A stretch of 64,000 nucleotides of DNA from Shinella sp. CPCC 101442. GTDB taxonomy: Bacteria > Pseudomonadota > Alphaproteobacteria > Rhizobiales > Rhizobiaceae. The position numbers and the translations under genes are program-made. The notes under the pieces are model-generated. The model ran no database searches. It had not been told where the DNA came from and saw nothing but the letters and a program-made list of their open reading frames with translations. This document shows, one piece after another, positions 55,701 to 64,000 of the stretch. Every line of letters starts with the position of its first letter. Position 1 is the first letter of the stretch. The DNA lies in the NCBI RefSeq assembly GCF_024704725.1, contig NZ_JALIQS010000003.1, forward strand, positions 868,001-932,000. The letters are read 5' to 3'.

Positions 55701-55736
55701 GCAAAAGCGCGAAGCGGTTTTGCCTGCGCAATTGCG
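55701..55736. repeat. Rhizobial-type intergenic repeat with hairpins
   Basis: gcaaaagcgc / gcggttttgc-type arms (55701-55723) form a hairpin with one mismatch; beside it cgcaattgcg (55727-55736) is a perfect palindrome. I have seen similar sequences (aaaagcgcgaagcggttttg) repeated in Rhizobiaceae intergenic regions. It probably also ends the convergent guaD and uraH transcripts. Confidence 0.6.
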
Positions 55737-55742
55737 AAGAAA

Positions 55743-56105
55743 CTAGCTGCCGCGATAGGTCGAATAGCTGTAGGCCGAGAGCAGCAGCGGCACGTGATAG
55801 TGGCTCGTCGGATCGGCAACGCCGAAGCGCAGCGGGATGCGGTCGAGGAAGGCGGGCTCGGTAACAGCCGCACCGCTCTCGCGCAGATAGTCGCCGGCAT
55901 GGAAGACGAGTTCATAGGTGCCGGCCATGAAGCCGACACCTTCGACGAGCGGAGAATCGACGCGACCGTCCGCGTTCGTGATGGTGCTCACGATATGTTG
56001 GTGCTCACCGTTCTCGATCCAGTAGAGATCGACCTTCAGGCCCGCGGCGGGCCTGCCGAGCGCGGTGTCGAGAACATGGGTCGTGAGGCGGCCGATCTTG
56101 CTCAT
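55743..56105 (-). CDS. uraH: 5-Hydroxyisourate hydrolase
   Basis: Transthyretin-like enzyme that opens 5-hydroxyisourate to OHCU. 120 residues. Family signatures [21 protein letters not shown] at the N-terminus and YSTYRGS at the C-terminus (catalytic His in the N-term motif, Arg of YRGS). Follows allA by 8 bp. Confidence 0.96.
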   Translation of the reverse strand: MSKIGRLTTHVLDTALGRPAAGLKVDLYWIENGEHQHIVSTITNADGRVDSPLVEGVGFMAGTYELVFHAGDYLRESGAAVTEPAFLDRIPLRFGVADPTSHYHVPLLLSAYSYSTYRGS

Positions 56106-56113
56106 GCGTCCTC

Positions 56114-56608
56114 TCAGGGTTTCTCGATGACGAAGGGTTCCTCAAGGAAGAACTCTTCCAGGTTGACGCCGCCGCCGAGGCGGTCGACGACGAGGAAATC
56201 GCTGACGGCGCCGACCGCGATCAGCGGATGGTGCCAGACATTGCGGCGGTAGTTCACCCCCTGCCGCCCGCCGGCGCGAAACACCTGCGGCTTGCCGGGC
56301 CTGCCGTCCACGTCTTCCGCCACCACCACCAGCCACGGCCGGTCATCGAGCGGCGAAAAGCTCTGGCTGCCGAAGGGATGGCGCTCCATCATATCCACGG
56401 CATAGGGGAAGGATCGGGGCGCGCCGCGAAACAGGTTGATGATCACCTTCGCATCCTCGCCCACCGCCTCGGCCTCGGCAAGCGCGTGATAGCGCTCGGT
56501 CGTGCCGCCGTTGATATAGCGCATCGACGCGGGATCGGCCTCGATGACGGTGCCGAAGGGCGCAAACGCCTCTCGCGTCAGGGGTTGGATTTCGAGCTTC
56601 TCAGCCAT
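56114..56608 (-). CDS. allA: Ureidoglycolate lyase
   Basis: Cleaves ureidoglycolate to glyoxylate plus urea. 164 residues. [51 protein letters not shown] and [21 protein letters not shown] are typical of AllA. ATG 56608; the upstream frame is rejected. Between uraD and uraH on the same strand. Confidence 0.94.
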   Translation of the reverse strand: MAEKLEIQPLTREAFAPFGTVIEADPASMRYINGGTTERYHALAEAEAVGEDAKVIINLFRGAPRSFPYAVDMMERHPFGSQSFSPLDDRPWLVVVAEDVDGRPGKPQVFRAGGRQGVNYRRNVWHHPLIAVGAVSDFLVVDRLGGGVNLEEFFLEEPFVIEKP

Positions 56609-56659
56609 CGGACAGCCCTCCCGGGGAGAGGAAGGGCAGTCGTAGGTCATCGGGCATTG

Positions 56660-57157
56660 TCAATCTCCGGGGAGCAGAGCAGTCAATCTCAGGAGCGCGA
56701 TGCGCTCCACCTGGGTTTTCGCGGTTTCGAACTCGACCTCGGCCGAATTGCCGACGCGGGCTTCGAAGGCCTCGAGAATATCATCCTTGGTAAGCCCCTT
56801 CACGGCAATGATGAAGGGGAAACCGTACTTCTCCGTATAGGCCGTGTTGAGTTCCGTAAAGCGGGCATGTTCGGCCGGCGTCAAACGGTCGAGGCCCGCA
56901 CCGGCCTGTTCCTTGCGGCTGTCCTCGGTGAGGCCGCCGGCAATCGCCAGCTTGCCGGCAAGGTCCGGGTGGGCAACGAGCACGCCGAGCTGCTCGGAAT
57001 GGCTCGCCTTGCGGAAGGCATCGGTGAGTGCCGCATGCACGCCGCTTGCCGTCAGCGGCTCGGCGACGGCATCGGCGTCTAGCGCACGCTCGGCGATGAA
57101 CGGGGAATGCTCGAAGACGCCGCCGAAGCGGTCGAGGAAGTCGGCCCGGTCGATCAT
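56660..57157 (-). CDS. uraD: OHCU decarboxylase
   Basis: Converts 2-oxo-4-hydroxy-4-carboxy-5-ureidoimidazoline to (S)-allantoin. 165 residues. DRFGGVFEHSPFIAERA, LGVLVAHPDLAGKLA (HPDL), LTEDSRKEQAGAGLD and YTEKYGFPFIIAVKG are family motifs. Its ATG overlaps the puuE stop (ATGA). Confidence 0.95.
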   Translation of the reverse strand: MIDRADFLDRFGGVFEHSPFIAERALDADAVAEPLTASGVHAALTDAFRKASHSEQLGVLVAHPDLAGKLAIAGGLTEDSRKEQAGAGLDRLTPAEHARFTELNTAYTEKYGFPFIIAVKGLTKDDILEAFEARVGNSAEVEFETAKTQVERIALLRLTALLPGD

Positions 57158-58086
57158 GCGCCTTTCACCTTCGACGGATGATGGTTCTCGATCCAGTGGC
57201 GCGCGATATCGATGCGGCGCGGAATCCAGACCTTCTCATGACCGAGCACGTAGTCGACGAAGCGAGCGAGCGCTGCCGCGCGACCCGGACGACCGACGAG
57301 GCGGCAATGCAGACCGATGCTCAGCATCTTCGGACTGCCTTCCGCGCCCTCCTGGTAGAGCACGTCGAAGGCGTCCTTCAGATAGGTGAAGAACTGGTCG
57401 CCCGTGTTGAAGCCCTGCGGGGTCGCAAAACGCATGTCATTGGTTTCGAGCGTATAGGGGATGATGAGGAAGGGCTCGCCATCGAGGCCCGGCACCCAGA
57501 ACGGCAGGTCGTCTGCGTAGGAATCCGAGGAATAGACGAAGCCGCCCTCTTCCATGACGAGGCGCAGCGTGTTGTCCGAAGGCTTGCCCTGATACATGCC
57601 GAGCGGGTGCGAACCGGTCAGCTCCTTGTGCAGGCGCACGGCCTCGCGAATATGCTCGCGTTCCTTCTCCTCGGAAAAGTCCTTGTATTCCAGCCAGCGG
57701 TAACCGTGGCTGGCGATTTCCCAGCCGGCTTCCTTCATGGCGGCGACGGCCTCCGGATTGCGCGCCATGGCAAGCGTCACGCCATAGACGGTCGTGGTGA
57801 CGTTGCGGCTGGTGAACAGCCGGTGCAGGCGCCAGAAACCGGCGCGCGAACCGTATTCGTAGATCGATTCCATGTTGAGGTTGCGCTGGCCCGGCCAGGG
57901 CTGCGCACCGACGATCTCCGACAGAAGGTTTTCCGACGCCGCATCGCCATCGAGGATGCAGCTCTCAGCGCCCTCTTCGTAGTTCACGACGAACTGGACG
58001 GCGATGTTGGCGTCGCCAGGCCAGCGAACTTGCGGCGGATTGCGGCCGTAGCCGATCAGGTCGCGCGGATAGGTCTTTTCTGTCAT
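57154..58086 (-). CDS. puuE: Allantoinase PuuE
   Basis: Cofactor-independent allantoinase of the polysaccharide-deacetylase fold, hydrolysing allantoin to allantoate. 310 residues. YPRDLIGYGRNPPQVRWPGDANIAVQFVVNYEEGAE and FGSRAGFWR-like YEYGSRAGFWRLHRLFTSRNV are diagnostic; also EIASHGYRWLEYKD and ERIRL-like region. ATG 58086. Leads the minus-strand puuE-uraD-allA-uraH operon. Confidence 0.94.
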   Translation of the reverse strand: MTEKTYPRDLIGYGRNPPQVRWPGDANIAVQFVVNYEEGAESCILDGDAASENLLSEIVGAQPWPGQRNLNMESIYEYGSRAGFWRLHRLFTSRNVTTTVYGVTLAMARNPEAVAAMKEAGWEIASHGYRWLEYKDFSEEKEREHIREAVRLHKELTGSHPLGMYQGKPSDNTLRLVMEEGGFVYSSDSYADDLPFWVPGLDGEPFLIIPYTLETNDMRFATPQGFNTGDQFFTYLKDAFDVLYQEGAEGSPKMLSIGLHCRLVGRPGRAAALARFVDYVLGHEKVWIPRRIDIARHWIENHHPSKVKGA

Positions 58087-58201
58087 TCGGTCACCTTCGC
58101 AAGGGGGACGGTCGAAACGGAATCTGATGTTCACCCCCGTAAAGAGGAACCATTACCGCCTTGCGCCGTTTTCTGTCCATTACATGCAAGGAGAAACACC
58201 T

Positions 58202-58576
58202 ATGGTCATGCAGGATGCAAACATTCGCGAAACCCAGGATCTCATCGCCAGCGACAAGGTGGAGGGCACAAGCGTCTACGGCGCCGATGGCAAACACATT
58301 GGCTCGGTGGAACGCCTGATCCTCGACAAGCGCAGCGGCCATGTCTCCTACGCGGTCTTGAGCTTCGGCGGCTTCCTCGGCATCGGTCACGATCATTATC
58401 CGCTGCCGTGGGGCAAGCTCGCCTATGACGAAGGTCTTGGCGGCTACCGTGTCGATCTGACGAAGGAACAGGTCGAAGCCGCACCGCACTATGAAAGCGA
58501 TGCGGAATACGACTGGAACCGCCGCAACGGCAAGGTGATCCACGATTATTACGGCGTTCCGCCCTACTGGATGTAA
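58202..58576 (+). CDS. PRC-barrel domain protein
   Basis: A 124-residue protein with a PRC-barrel domain in its N-terminal half (DLIASDKVEGTSVYGADGKHIGSVERLILDKRSGHVSYAVLSFGGFLGIG). PRC-barrels occur in RimM and photosynthetic reaction-centre H subunit; stand-alone ones in alphaproteobacteria are often stress-linked. AAGGAG precedes ATG 58202. Confidence 0.9.
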   Translation: MVMQDANIRETQDLIASDKVEGTSVYGADGKHIGSVERLILDKRSGHVSYAVLSFGGFLGIGHDHYPLPWGKLAYDEGLGGYRVDLTKEQVEAAPHYESDAEYDWNRRNGKVIHDYYGVPPYWM

Positions 58577-58583
58577 GGCGGCG

Positions 58584-59759
58584 TCAGATCCGGCCCGCTT
58601 GCTCGATATGAGCAGTCACGGTGAATGAGGGTGGTACGTCAAGCGTGCCGCCCTCGATCTCATCAAGCACAGTGCGGGCAAGCGCGTGCGCAAGACCGAA
58701 ACTCACCTTGAAGCCACCCGTCATCAGGCTGAGATTGGCGTGATCCGGATGCCGCCCCACCATCGGCTCGCGGCCGATTGCCTTGGGGCGCAGGCCCGCC
58801 CAGCGCTGTACTACCGGTGCATTCGCCAGAACAGGTGCCATGTGCCGCGCGTTCTCGACAAGCGCTTCGAGCATGTGATCCGTGCTTTCCGCATCTTCAA
58901 AACTGTTTTCGCTCGTGCTGCCGATGGCGACGAGACCATTTTCGTGCGGCACGATGTAAAGCCCGTCGGCGAAGATGACCGGCTGGGCAGGGTCGACGGA
59001 TGCCTTCAGGAGCGCCGCCTGCCCTTTGACGCCCATTCCGGCCGGCTTGGCGAGCGGGGTCAGGAGCTGAAGAAGCGGGAACGTTTCCACCCCGGCGGCG
59101 AGTACGCAATGGCCGAACGAGAGAACCGTGCCGTCATCGAGGCGGCCAAGGCCCGCGGCAGGATCGAGCGCCGCCAGACCCGTGCCTTCCGTAATCTCCA
59201 CATTCGCGCGGTGCCTGAGCGCAGCCTTCAGGGCCGCGACGAGGCCGCGCGGGGAAAGACGGGCGGCGAGATGGTCGTGGACGAGGCCGTAGGGCATGGC
59301 GTCACGCGCCGGCCAGCCGGCAATGGGCGCGGTGTCCAGGAGCTCGAACGCGAAGGCGCGATCGGGTGTCGTCCAGACGGCGCGCGCATCACGCACCTGG
59401 CCGATGGCGTTGTCACGGTTCTGTGGCTTTGCCAGCGGAATGAAGCGCCCCGAGCGGCGGTAGCCGGTGGAAAGACCCGTCTCGGCCTCGAGGGCTGCGA
59501 TTTCCCCTTCCAGAGACACCAACGCAGCGAATTGGAACGCCTTCTTGGCGTTCCACCGATCCGGCAGGTGCGGCATCAATGCACCGAGCACGCCGCCGCT
59601 GGCGCCGGATCCTATATACCTGCGATCGACGAGGCGGATGGAAAGGCCTTTTTGCGCGGCGAAAAGCGCCGTCCACAGGCCCATGACCCCGCCGCCGGCC
59701 ACGAGCAGGTCCACGGGCGATTGACCGGAGGCCTTCACGGGACTATCGGCATTCGGCAT
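58584..59759 (-). CDS. DadA/MnmC-type FAD-dependent oxidoreductase
   Basis: A 391-residue flavoprotein of the D-amino-acid oxidase/DadA family. Rossmann site VDLLVAGGGVMGLWTALFAAQKG and GSGASGGVLGALMPHLPDRW, central FGHCVLAAGVETFPLL, C-terminal RPKAIGREPMVGRHPD. Its start codon overlaps the start codon of the divergent mnmD gene. In E. coli the equivalent two activities are fused in MnmC, so this is a candidate cmnm5U-tRNA oxidase, but a glycine or other amine oxidase role cannot be excluded. Confidence 0.8.
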   Translation of the reverse strand: MPNADSPVKASGQSPVDLLVAGGGVMGLWTALFAAQKGLSIRLVDRRYIGSGASGGVLGALMPHLPDRWNAKKAFQFAALVSLEGEIAALEAETGLSTGYRRSGRFIPLAKPQNRDNAIGQVRDARAVWTTPDRAFAFELLDTAPIAGWPARDAMPYGLVHDHLAARLSPRGLVAALKAALRHRANVEITEGTGLAALDPAAGLGRLDDGTVLSFGHCVLAAGVETFPLLQLLTPLAKPAGMGVKGQAALLKASVDPAQPVIFADGLYIVPHENGLVAIGSTSENSFEDAESTDHMLEALVENARHMAPVLANAPVVQRWAGLRPKAIGREPMVGRHPDHANLSLMTGGFKVSFGLAHALARTVLDEIEGGTLDVPPSFTVTAHIEQAGRI

Positions 59760-60480
59760 GGCAGACCACGATCCCTACAACGCGCCGGAAACCCAAGCGG
59801 TCCTCGACTGGCACGAGGGCGATATGCCCTATTCCCGCGCCTTTGACGACCACTTTTATTGCCGCAGCGACGGCCGGCTCGAATGCGGGCACGTCTTCCT
59901 CGCCGGCAACGGCCTGCCGCAGCGCTGGCAGCGGGAAGAGACCTTCCGCATCGCCGAACTCGGTTTCGGCACCGGCCTCAATCTCTGCGAAACGTGGCGG
60001 CAGTGGCAGGACACCGCCCCGGAGGGCGCACGCCTTCACTTCACATCCTTCGAACGCTTTCCGATGGCACGCGCCGATATCGACCGGGCGCTTGCCCACT
60101 GGCCGGAGATCGACCGGCAGCGCGCGGCCCTCACCGAAAACTGGCCGGACGCACCCGAGGGGCGCGTCGAGATCGACCTTGCCCCCCGCGTCCGCCTCAC
60201 CGTCGTGTGCGGCGCAGCGCTCGAAAGCCTTGCCCGGGAAAAAATACCCTTCGACGCCTGGTATCTCGACGGGTTTGCCCCGTCACGCAATCCGGACATG
60301 TGGTCGGTGGAATTGATGGTCGAGGTTTTCCGCCTGACGGTTCCCGGCGGGCGCTTCGGCACCTATGCCGCTGCCGGTTTCGTGCGGCGCAACCTTGCTT
60401 CGTCCGGCTTCGCCGTGGAGCGGCGGCCGGGATTTGCGGGCAAGCGCGAAATGCTCTGCGGGGAAAAACCTTCGGCCTGA
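59758..60480 (+). CDS. mnmD: MnmD-type tRNA methyltransferase
   Basis: A 240-residue SAM-dependent methyltransferase of the MnmC N-terminal type: FYCRSDGRLECGHVFLAGNGLPQRW, ELGFGTGLNLCETW (SAM site), WYLDGFAPSRNPDMWS, and FGTYAAAGFVRRNL. It would methylate 5-aminomethyl-2-thiouridine at the wobble position of tRNA. ATG 59758 with no clear Shine-Dalgarno. Its stop is 3 bp from the convergent kinase stop. Confidence 0.92.
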   Translation: MADHDPYNAPETQAVLDWHEGDMPYSRAFDDHFYCRSDGRLECGHVFLAGNGLPQRWQREETFRIAELGFGTGLNLCETWRQWQDTAPEGARLHFTSFERFPMARADIDRALAHWPEIDRQRAALTENWPDAPEGRVEIDLAPRVRLTVVCGAALESLAREKIPFDAWYLDGFAPSRNPDMWSVELMVEVFRLTVPGGRFGTYAAAGFVRRNLASSGFAVERRPGFAGKREMLCGEKPSA

Positions 60481-60483
60481 GGG

Positions 60484-63400
60484 TCAGCGCAGCATGCCGT
60501 TGGCCGCATGTTGCTTGCCACGCTTCAGCCAGCGGTCGATCTGCTCTTCCAGTTTTTCGATACTGATCGGCTTCGCCAGATAATCGTCCATACCGGCGGA
60601 AAGGCATTCCTCGCGGTCGCCGTCCAGCACATGGGCGGTCACGGCAACGATCGGCACGCGGTGCCCGGTGCCGCTTTCGAGTTCGCGGATCGCCCGGCTT
60701 GCCTGCAGGCCGTTCATCACCGGCATGGAGATATCCATCAGGATCATGCCCGGTCGACTGGCGCGGAACACGTCCACCGCTTCCTCGCCATTGCCGACAA
60801 GGCGGAAGCGCAGGCCCGCCGCCATCAGCATCTGGGTGAAGAGGATCTGGTTGACCTCGTTGTCCTCGGCAACCAGCACGTCCAGCACCTCCCCTTCCGC
60901 CACGGCAGCACCCGCCGCGTGCGGGCGCAGCGCCAGGATCTTGCCCTCGGCCGTGGGGACAGCGGCGGGCATTGGTCTACCAGCACGTGTCGCCCGCAGA
61001 ACCTCACCGACCGTTTCGCGCAGGAGATCGGCCCGCACGGGTTTCATCAGATGCGCCTGGATGTCCTGCGAGGAGAGCAGCTTGTCTTCGGACGGAAGGT
61101 TCATGGAGGTGAGCACGATGAGCGCGCTTCCGGCCGTCGCCGCGCTGTCGCGCAATGTGCGCACGAAGGCCGGCGAACGATCCGGCTGGTAGTCGAGAAG
61201 GATCGCATCGACACGCACACCCATGTCGGCCGCGGCCGTCAGCACCGCGAGCGCTTCGCCTTCCGAGCCGACCGCCGTCGTGTCTAAACCCCAGCCGAGC
61301 AGCATATCGTGCGAGGCCTTGCGCGAGAGATCATGGGCATCGACGACCAGGATGCGCGCGCCTGATGTCTTGGCCGGCATGATGCGCGCCGGCAGAGCGG
61401 CAACAGCTGGCATCATCGGCAGGCGCACGGTGAAGACCGACCCCCTGCCCACCGCGCTGTCGGCGACAAGCGTACCGCCGAAAAGGCGGGTCAGTCCGTC
61501 GGTTATGGCAAGACCGAGACCCGTACCCTCGTGGCGACGTGTCGAGGAGGCATCGACCTGCGAGAATTTCTCGAAGATCGAGGCCATCTTCTCGGTCGGA
61601 ATACCCGTGCCGGTATCCTCGACGCGAATTTCGATTTCCACCGCGCCGTCCGGTCGCGGACTGGAGGCAAGATCGATCAGCACATGGCCACGGTCGGTGA
61701 ATTTGACGGCATTGCCGACCAAATTGGTGACGATCTGGCGGAAGCGCCCCGCATCGCCCATCACCGCCGCCGGCATGTGCGCGGCACCGCGTACGACAAG
61801 CTCGATATCCTTCTCGGCAGCCTTGGCGGAAAGCAGCGTCGCGACGTCCTCGATCGCCTCCACCGGATTGAAGGCCGTGTCGCGCAGCGTCATCTGGCCG
61901 GCGTCGATCTTCGAGAAGTCGAGGATATCGTTGATGATCGTCAACAGCGCATTGCCCGACTTCACCATGATGTCGATGAAGGTCTTCTGCCGCGTATCGA
62001 GGTTCGACTTGGCGAGCAGTTCCGCCATGCCGAGCACGCCGTTCATCGGCGTGCGGATCTCGTGGCTCATGTTGGCGAGGAATTCCGACTTCGCCTTGTC
62101 GGCCGTCTCGGCGCGCAGCACGAGCCGGCGCAACTCGTCCTCGCGGCCCTTGAGGTCGGTGATGTCGGAGAAGACGATGACGCTGCGGCCACGGCTCGTC
62201 GGCGTCACATCGAGCCGCAGCCAGCGCTCGTAGCCGCTCAACACCGTCAACGAGGCCGGCTTGCCGGTGAAGAGAATGGCGCCGAACCGGCTGGCATCCA
62301 CGGGGTCCTCGCCGACGAAACCGGGGATCTTACGGTCGATGCAGCTCTGCAGCACGTCCTTGACCAGCGCGCCGGGCTGTAGCAGCCGAGGCGGCATCGC
62401 GATCATGGTCGAAAGCGCCTCATTGGACAGCACCACCTTCTCGCCCTCGACGATGAGCAGGCCCTGGCTCATGGAGGAGACCGCATCCTCCATCAAGGTG
62501 CCGACCTCTTCGAGCGCGCTGCGCGTCTCCAGCACCTCGCGCTCGCGCTCGCGACGCTCGGTGATGTCGATATAGGTGAGAAGGCAGCGCCCGCCCGAAA
62601 TGGAACGGCCCGCCTCGATCAGCGTGCGGCCGTTCGCATAGGCGACTTCGCGTGCGGCGAAGGTGTCGGAGCGAATGCTGTGCAACGCCTGCTCGTGGCT
62701 TTCCGGCGCAGTCGCGCAACCGTCCTCGCATGTCCCGCCCTGCGCCTCCTGGAAGCGCAGCAGCAGGCCGAGCGGCTTGCCCCTGAGATCCGGCAGCGCG
62801 TCGTCCCACAGCGTCTCGAAGGCACCGTTGATCAGCTCGATATCGCCGGTCTCGTCGACGACGACGATGCCGACGGGAAGCGACTCCACCACGCTCGCAA
62901 GGTCCGCGCGTGCCGCCTCGGCCTCACGCTGCGCTTCGATCAACTGTCCTTCGCGCTTTTTCAGAACCATCGTGTCGGTGATCGAACCGATCAGATAACT
63001 CTTTTCGTCAAGCGTCGTGACGCGGTAGAGCCGGGTAATCGTCGGCAGCACGAAACCGTCGGAACGGACATAGTCGATCTCGGTCTCGAACAGTTCGCCG
63101 GTGTCCAGCACGAACTGGTTCTGCGCGTGAAACGCCTCGCCCTGCTCCGGATACATGTCGAGCGTGGTGAGACCAAGCAGCTCCTCCGGCTGCTTGCCCG
63201 TCAGCTCCACATAGGCCCGGTTGGCGAAGATCATGCGCTGGCTCTCGTCACGCATGAAGCTTGCCACGGGGAGCTCGTCGAGCAGCGCGCGATAGAGACT
63301 GATTTCCTGTGAATGCTGGTTGAGCCGTGCCTCGCTCTCTTTCAGCGCCGTCACGTCCAGCCGGAAGGCGATGAGCCTTCCATCCGGGCGGCGCTGGGTG

Positions 63401-63990
63401 ACGAGGCGCATCCAGCCGCCGGCAAGCCGGGCGACCGTCTCGTAGAGCGGCAGGCCGTAGTTTGCCAGGCGCGCGGCAACCCATTGCTCCCGCTCGGCCG
63501 GCGTCGTGCGCCCGACCTCCATGTCATGCAGGGCCTCGGTAATGGAGGCCAGGCTGATCGGGCCGTCTGCGAGGTCGCCGACAAGCGTGCGATAGAATTC
63601 CCGCATGCAGCGATTGGCGTAACTCAACCGGTTGTCGGCGCCGAAGATCGCAATGCCGGCACCAAAAGCGTCCAACGCGCTTTCGACAGGATCGGCCTCG
63701 TCTGCCGGGGTCCCCGCCGCAGACGTCCCTGTCGGCTTGATATCCGTGTTGGCAACAGCGCGAACGGCCGAGGCCAGCGCCTCGATGGAGGGCGTGAAGA
63801 GGCCGACGAGGATGGAAAGCGCCGGTGACACGCGTTCGCGCTTCAGCGCGATATCGAAACTTCCACGGCCGAAAGGATGCGCGAAGCGGGCCCTTTCGGG
63901 ATTGCCGAAGATCAGGCAGCGGCGTTCGGGATCGTCCCGTTCGCCATGCCCGGGCAATTCGCCGATTTCATCGCTGCGCAGGCCGATCAT
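60484..63990 (-). CDS. Multi-PAS hybrid sensor histidine kinase
   Basis: A 1168-residue protein, no obvious TM segment. Four PAS-like domains at about 105-215, 235-345, 365-480 and 500-615; HisKA with His643 (MSHEIRTPMNG); HATPase_c with N-box NLVGNAVKF near 756-764, then DTGTGIP and GTGLGLAI. Two receiver domains follow: REC1 (~878-1000, Asp933) and REC2 (~1036-1160, Asp1086 in LMDISMPVMNG). No Hpt domain is visible. Its true start is unsettled: the frame is open to the window edge and no RBS is seen; GTG at 63831 is an alternative. It is a soluble redox/ligand/energy-type sensor at a guess. Confidence 0.82.
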   Translation of the reverse strand: MIGLRSDEIGELPGHGERDDPERRCLIFGNPERARFAHPFGRGSFDIALKRERVSPALSILVGLFTPSIEALASAVRAVANTDIKPTGTSAAGTPADEADPVESALDAFGAGIAIFGADNRLSYANRCMREFYRTLVGDLADGPISLASITEALHDMEVGRTTPAEREQWVAARLANYGLPLYETVARLAGGWMRLVTQRRPDGRLIAFRLDVTALKESEARLNQHSQEISLYRALLDELPVASFMRDESQRMIFANRAYVELTGKQPEELLGLTTLDMYPEQGEAFHAQNQFVLDTGELFETEIDYVRSDGFVLPTITRLYRVTTLDEKSYLIGSITDTMVLKKREGQLIEAQREAEAARADLASVVESLPVGIVVVDETGDIELINGAFETLWDDALPDLRGKPLGLLLRFQEAQGGTCEDGCATAPESHEQALHSIRSDTFAAREVAYANGRTLIEAGRSISGGRCLLTYIDITERREREREVLETRSALEEVGTLMEDAVSSMSQGLLIVEGEKVVLSNEALSTMIAMPPRLLQPGALVKDVLQSCIDRKIPGFVGEDPVDASRFGAILFTGKPASLTVLSGYERWLRLDVTPTSRGRSVIVFSDITDLKGREDELRRLVLRAETADKAKSEFLANMSHEIRTPMNGVLGMAELLAKSNLDTRQKTFIDIMVKSGNALLTIINDILDFSKIDAGQMTLRDTAFNPVEAIEDVATLLSAKAAEKDIELVVRGAAHMPAAVMGDAGRFRQIVTNLVGNAVKFTDRGHVLIDLASSPRPDGAVEIEIRVEDTGTGIPTEKMASIFEKFSQVDASSTRRHEGTGLGLAITDGLTRLFGGTLVADSAVGRGSVFTVRLPMMPAVAALPARIMPAKTSGARILVVDAHDLSRKASHDMLLGWGLDTTAVGSEGEALAVLTAAADMGVRVDAILLDYQPDRSPAFVRTLRDSAATAGSALIVLTSMNLPSEDKLLSSQDIQAHLMKPVRADLLRETVGEVLRATRAGRPMPAAVPTAEGKILALRPHAAGAAVAEGEVLDVLVAEDNEVNQILFTQMLMAAGLRFRLVGNGEEAVDVFRASRPGMILMDISMPVMNGLQASRAIRELESGTGHRVPIVAVTAHVLDGDREECLSAGMDDYLAKPISIEKLEEQIDRWLKRGKQHAANGMLR

Positions 63991-64000
63991 ATCGGCGGGG

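Overview
The window is a gene-dense, high-GC stretch of alphaproteobacterial chromosome, almost certainly from Rhizobiaceae (Sinorhizobium/Ensifer, Rhizobium, Shinella or a close relative; genus not resolvable by eye). The evidence is a fused trpE(G) anthranilate synthase behind a 14-residue trpL leader ending WWWAR, a choXWV choline transporter, a NolR-like regulator, a BacA/SbmA transporter, a bdhA-xdhAB linkage and a RIME-type palindromic repeat. From memory, trpE(G) and choXWV are also about a dozen genes apart in S. meliloti. I saw no rRNA, tRNA, CRISPR array, insertion sequence or prophage.

Layout. 1-4.6 kb: start of a cation-diffusion-facilitator gene, trpE(G) with its attenuator, a small unknown gene, an extensin-like protein and a DUF1993 protein. 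4.65-6.3 kb: formate-tetrahydrofolate ligase. 6.5-13.4 kb: a five-gene minus-strand cluster of uncharacterised proteins (coiled-coil protein, unknown protein, membrane-linked AAA ATPase, DUF6638-like, DUF2333-like), interrupted only by a RIME-like repeat. This is the best candidate for an undescribed system. 13.5-19.5 kb: cytochrome c, thymidine kinase, choXWV, a HugZ-like protein, nolR and a small unknown gene. 19.6-26.3 kb: an omega-aminotransferase, a DCC-thioredoxin/saccharopine-dehydrogenase-like pair, an aldose epimerase, adenine deaminase and a ParDE toxin-antitoxin pair. 26.4-31.7 kb: alpha-glucosidase, an Ldh2-type dehydrogenase with a KDG kinase, a PEBP protein and an AraC regulator. 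31.6-40.1 kb: Der with a YfgM-like partner, NnrU, a polysaccharide deacetylase, BacA, an MFS carrier, methionine aminopeptidase and an LLM flavin oxidoreductase. 40.2-45 kb: an ECF42-type sigma factor with its YCII/DGPF partner and an SRPBCC protein, a small membrane protein, a cysteine-cluster protein and glycerol kinase.

45.1-58.1 kb is a near-complete purine breakdown locus. bdhA-xdhA-xdhB-xdhC reads rightwards, followed by a LysR regulator, a Gre-family factor and a GST. Then come puuD (membrane urate oxidase fused to cytochrome c) and guaD, converging with uraH-allA-uraD-puuE. Together with adenine deaminase at 24 kb, these genes take adenine and guanine to hypoxanthine/xanthine, urate, 5-hydroxyisourate, OHCU, allantoin and allantoate. 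Ureidoglycolate lyase acts at the end, but allantoate hydrolysis is not encoded here.

The right end holds a PRC-barrel protein, a FAD oxidoreductase and an MnmD-type tRNA methyltransferase whose divergent start codons overlap, and a large four-PAS hybrid histidine kinase running up to the window edge.

Family names come from reading the translations without database searches. Start codons were chosen from ribosome-binding sites and expected N-termini.
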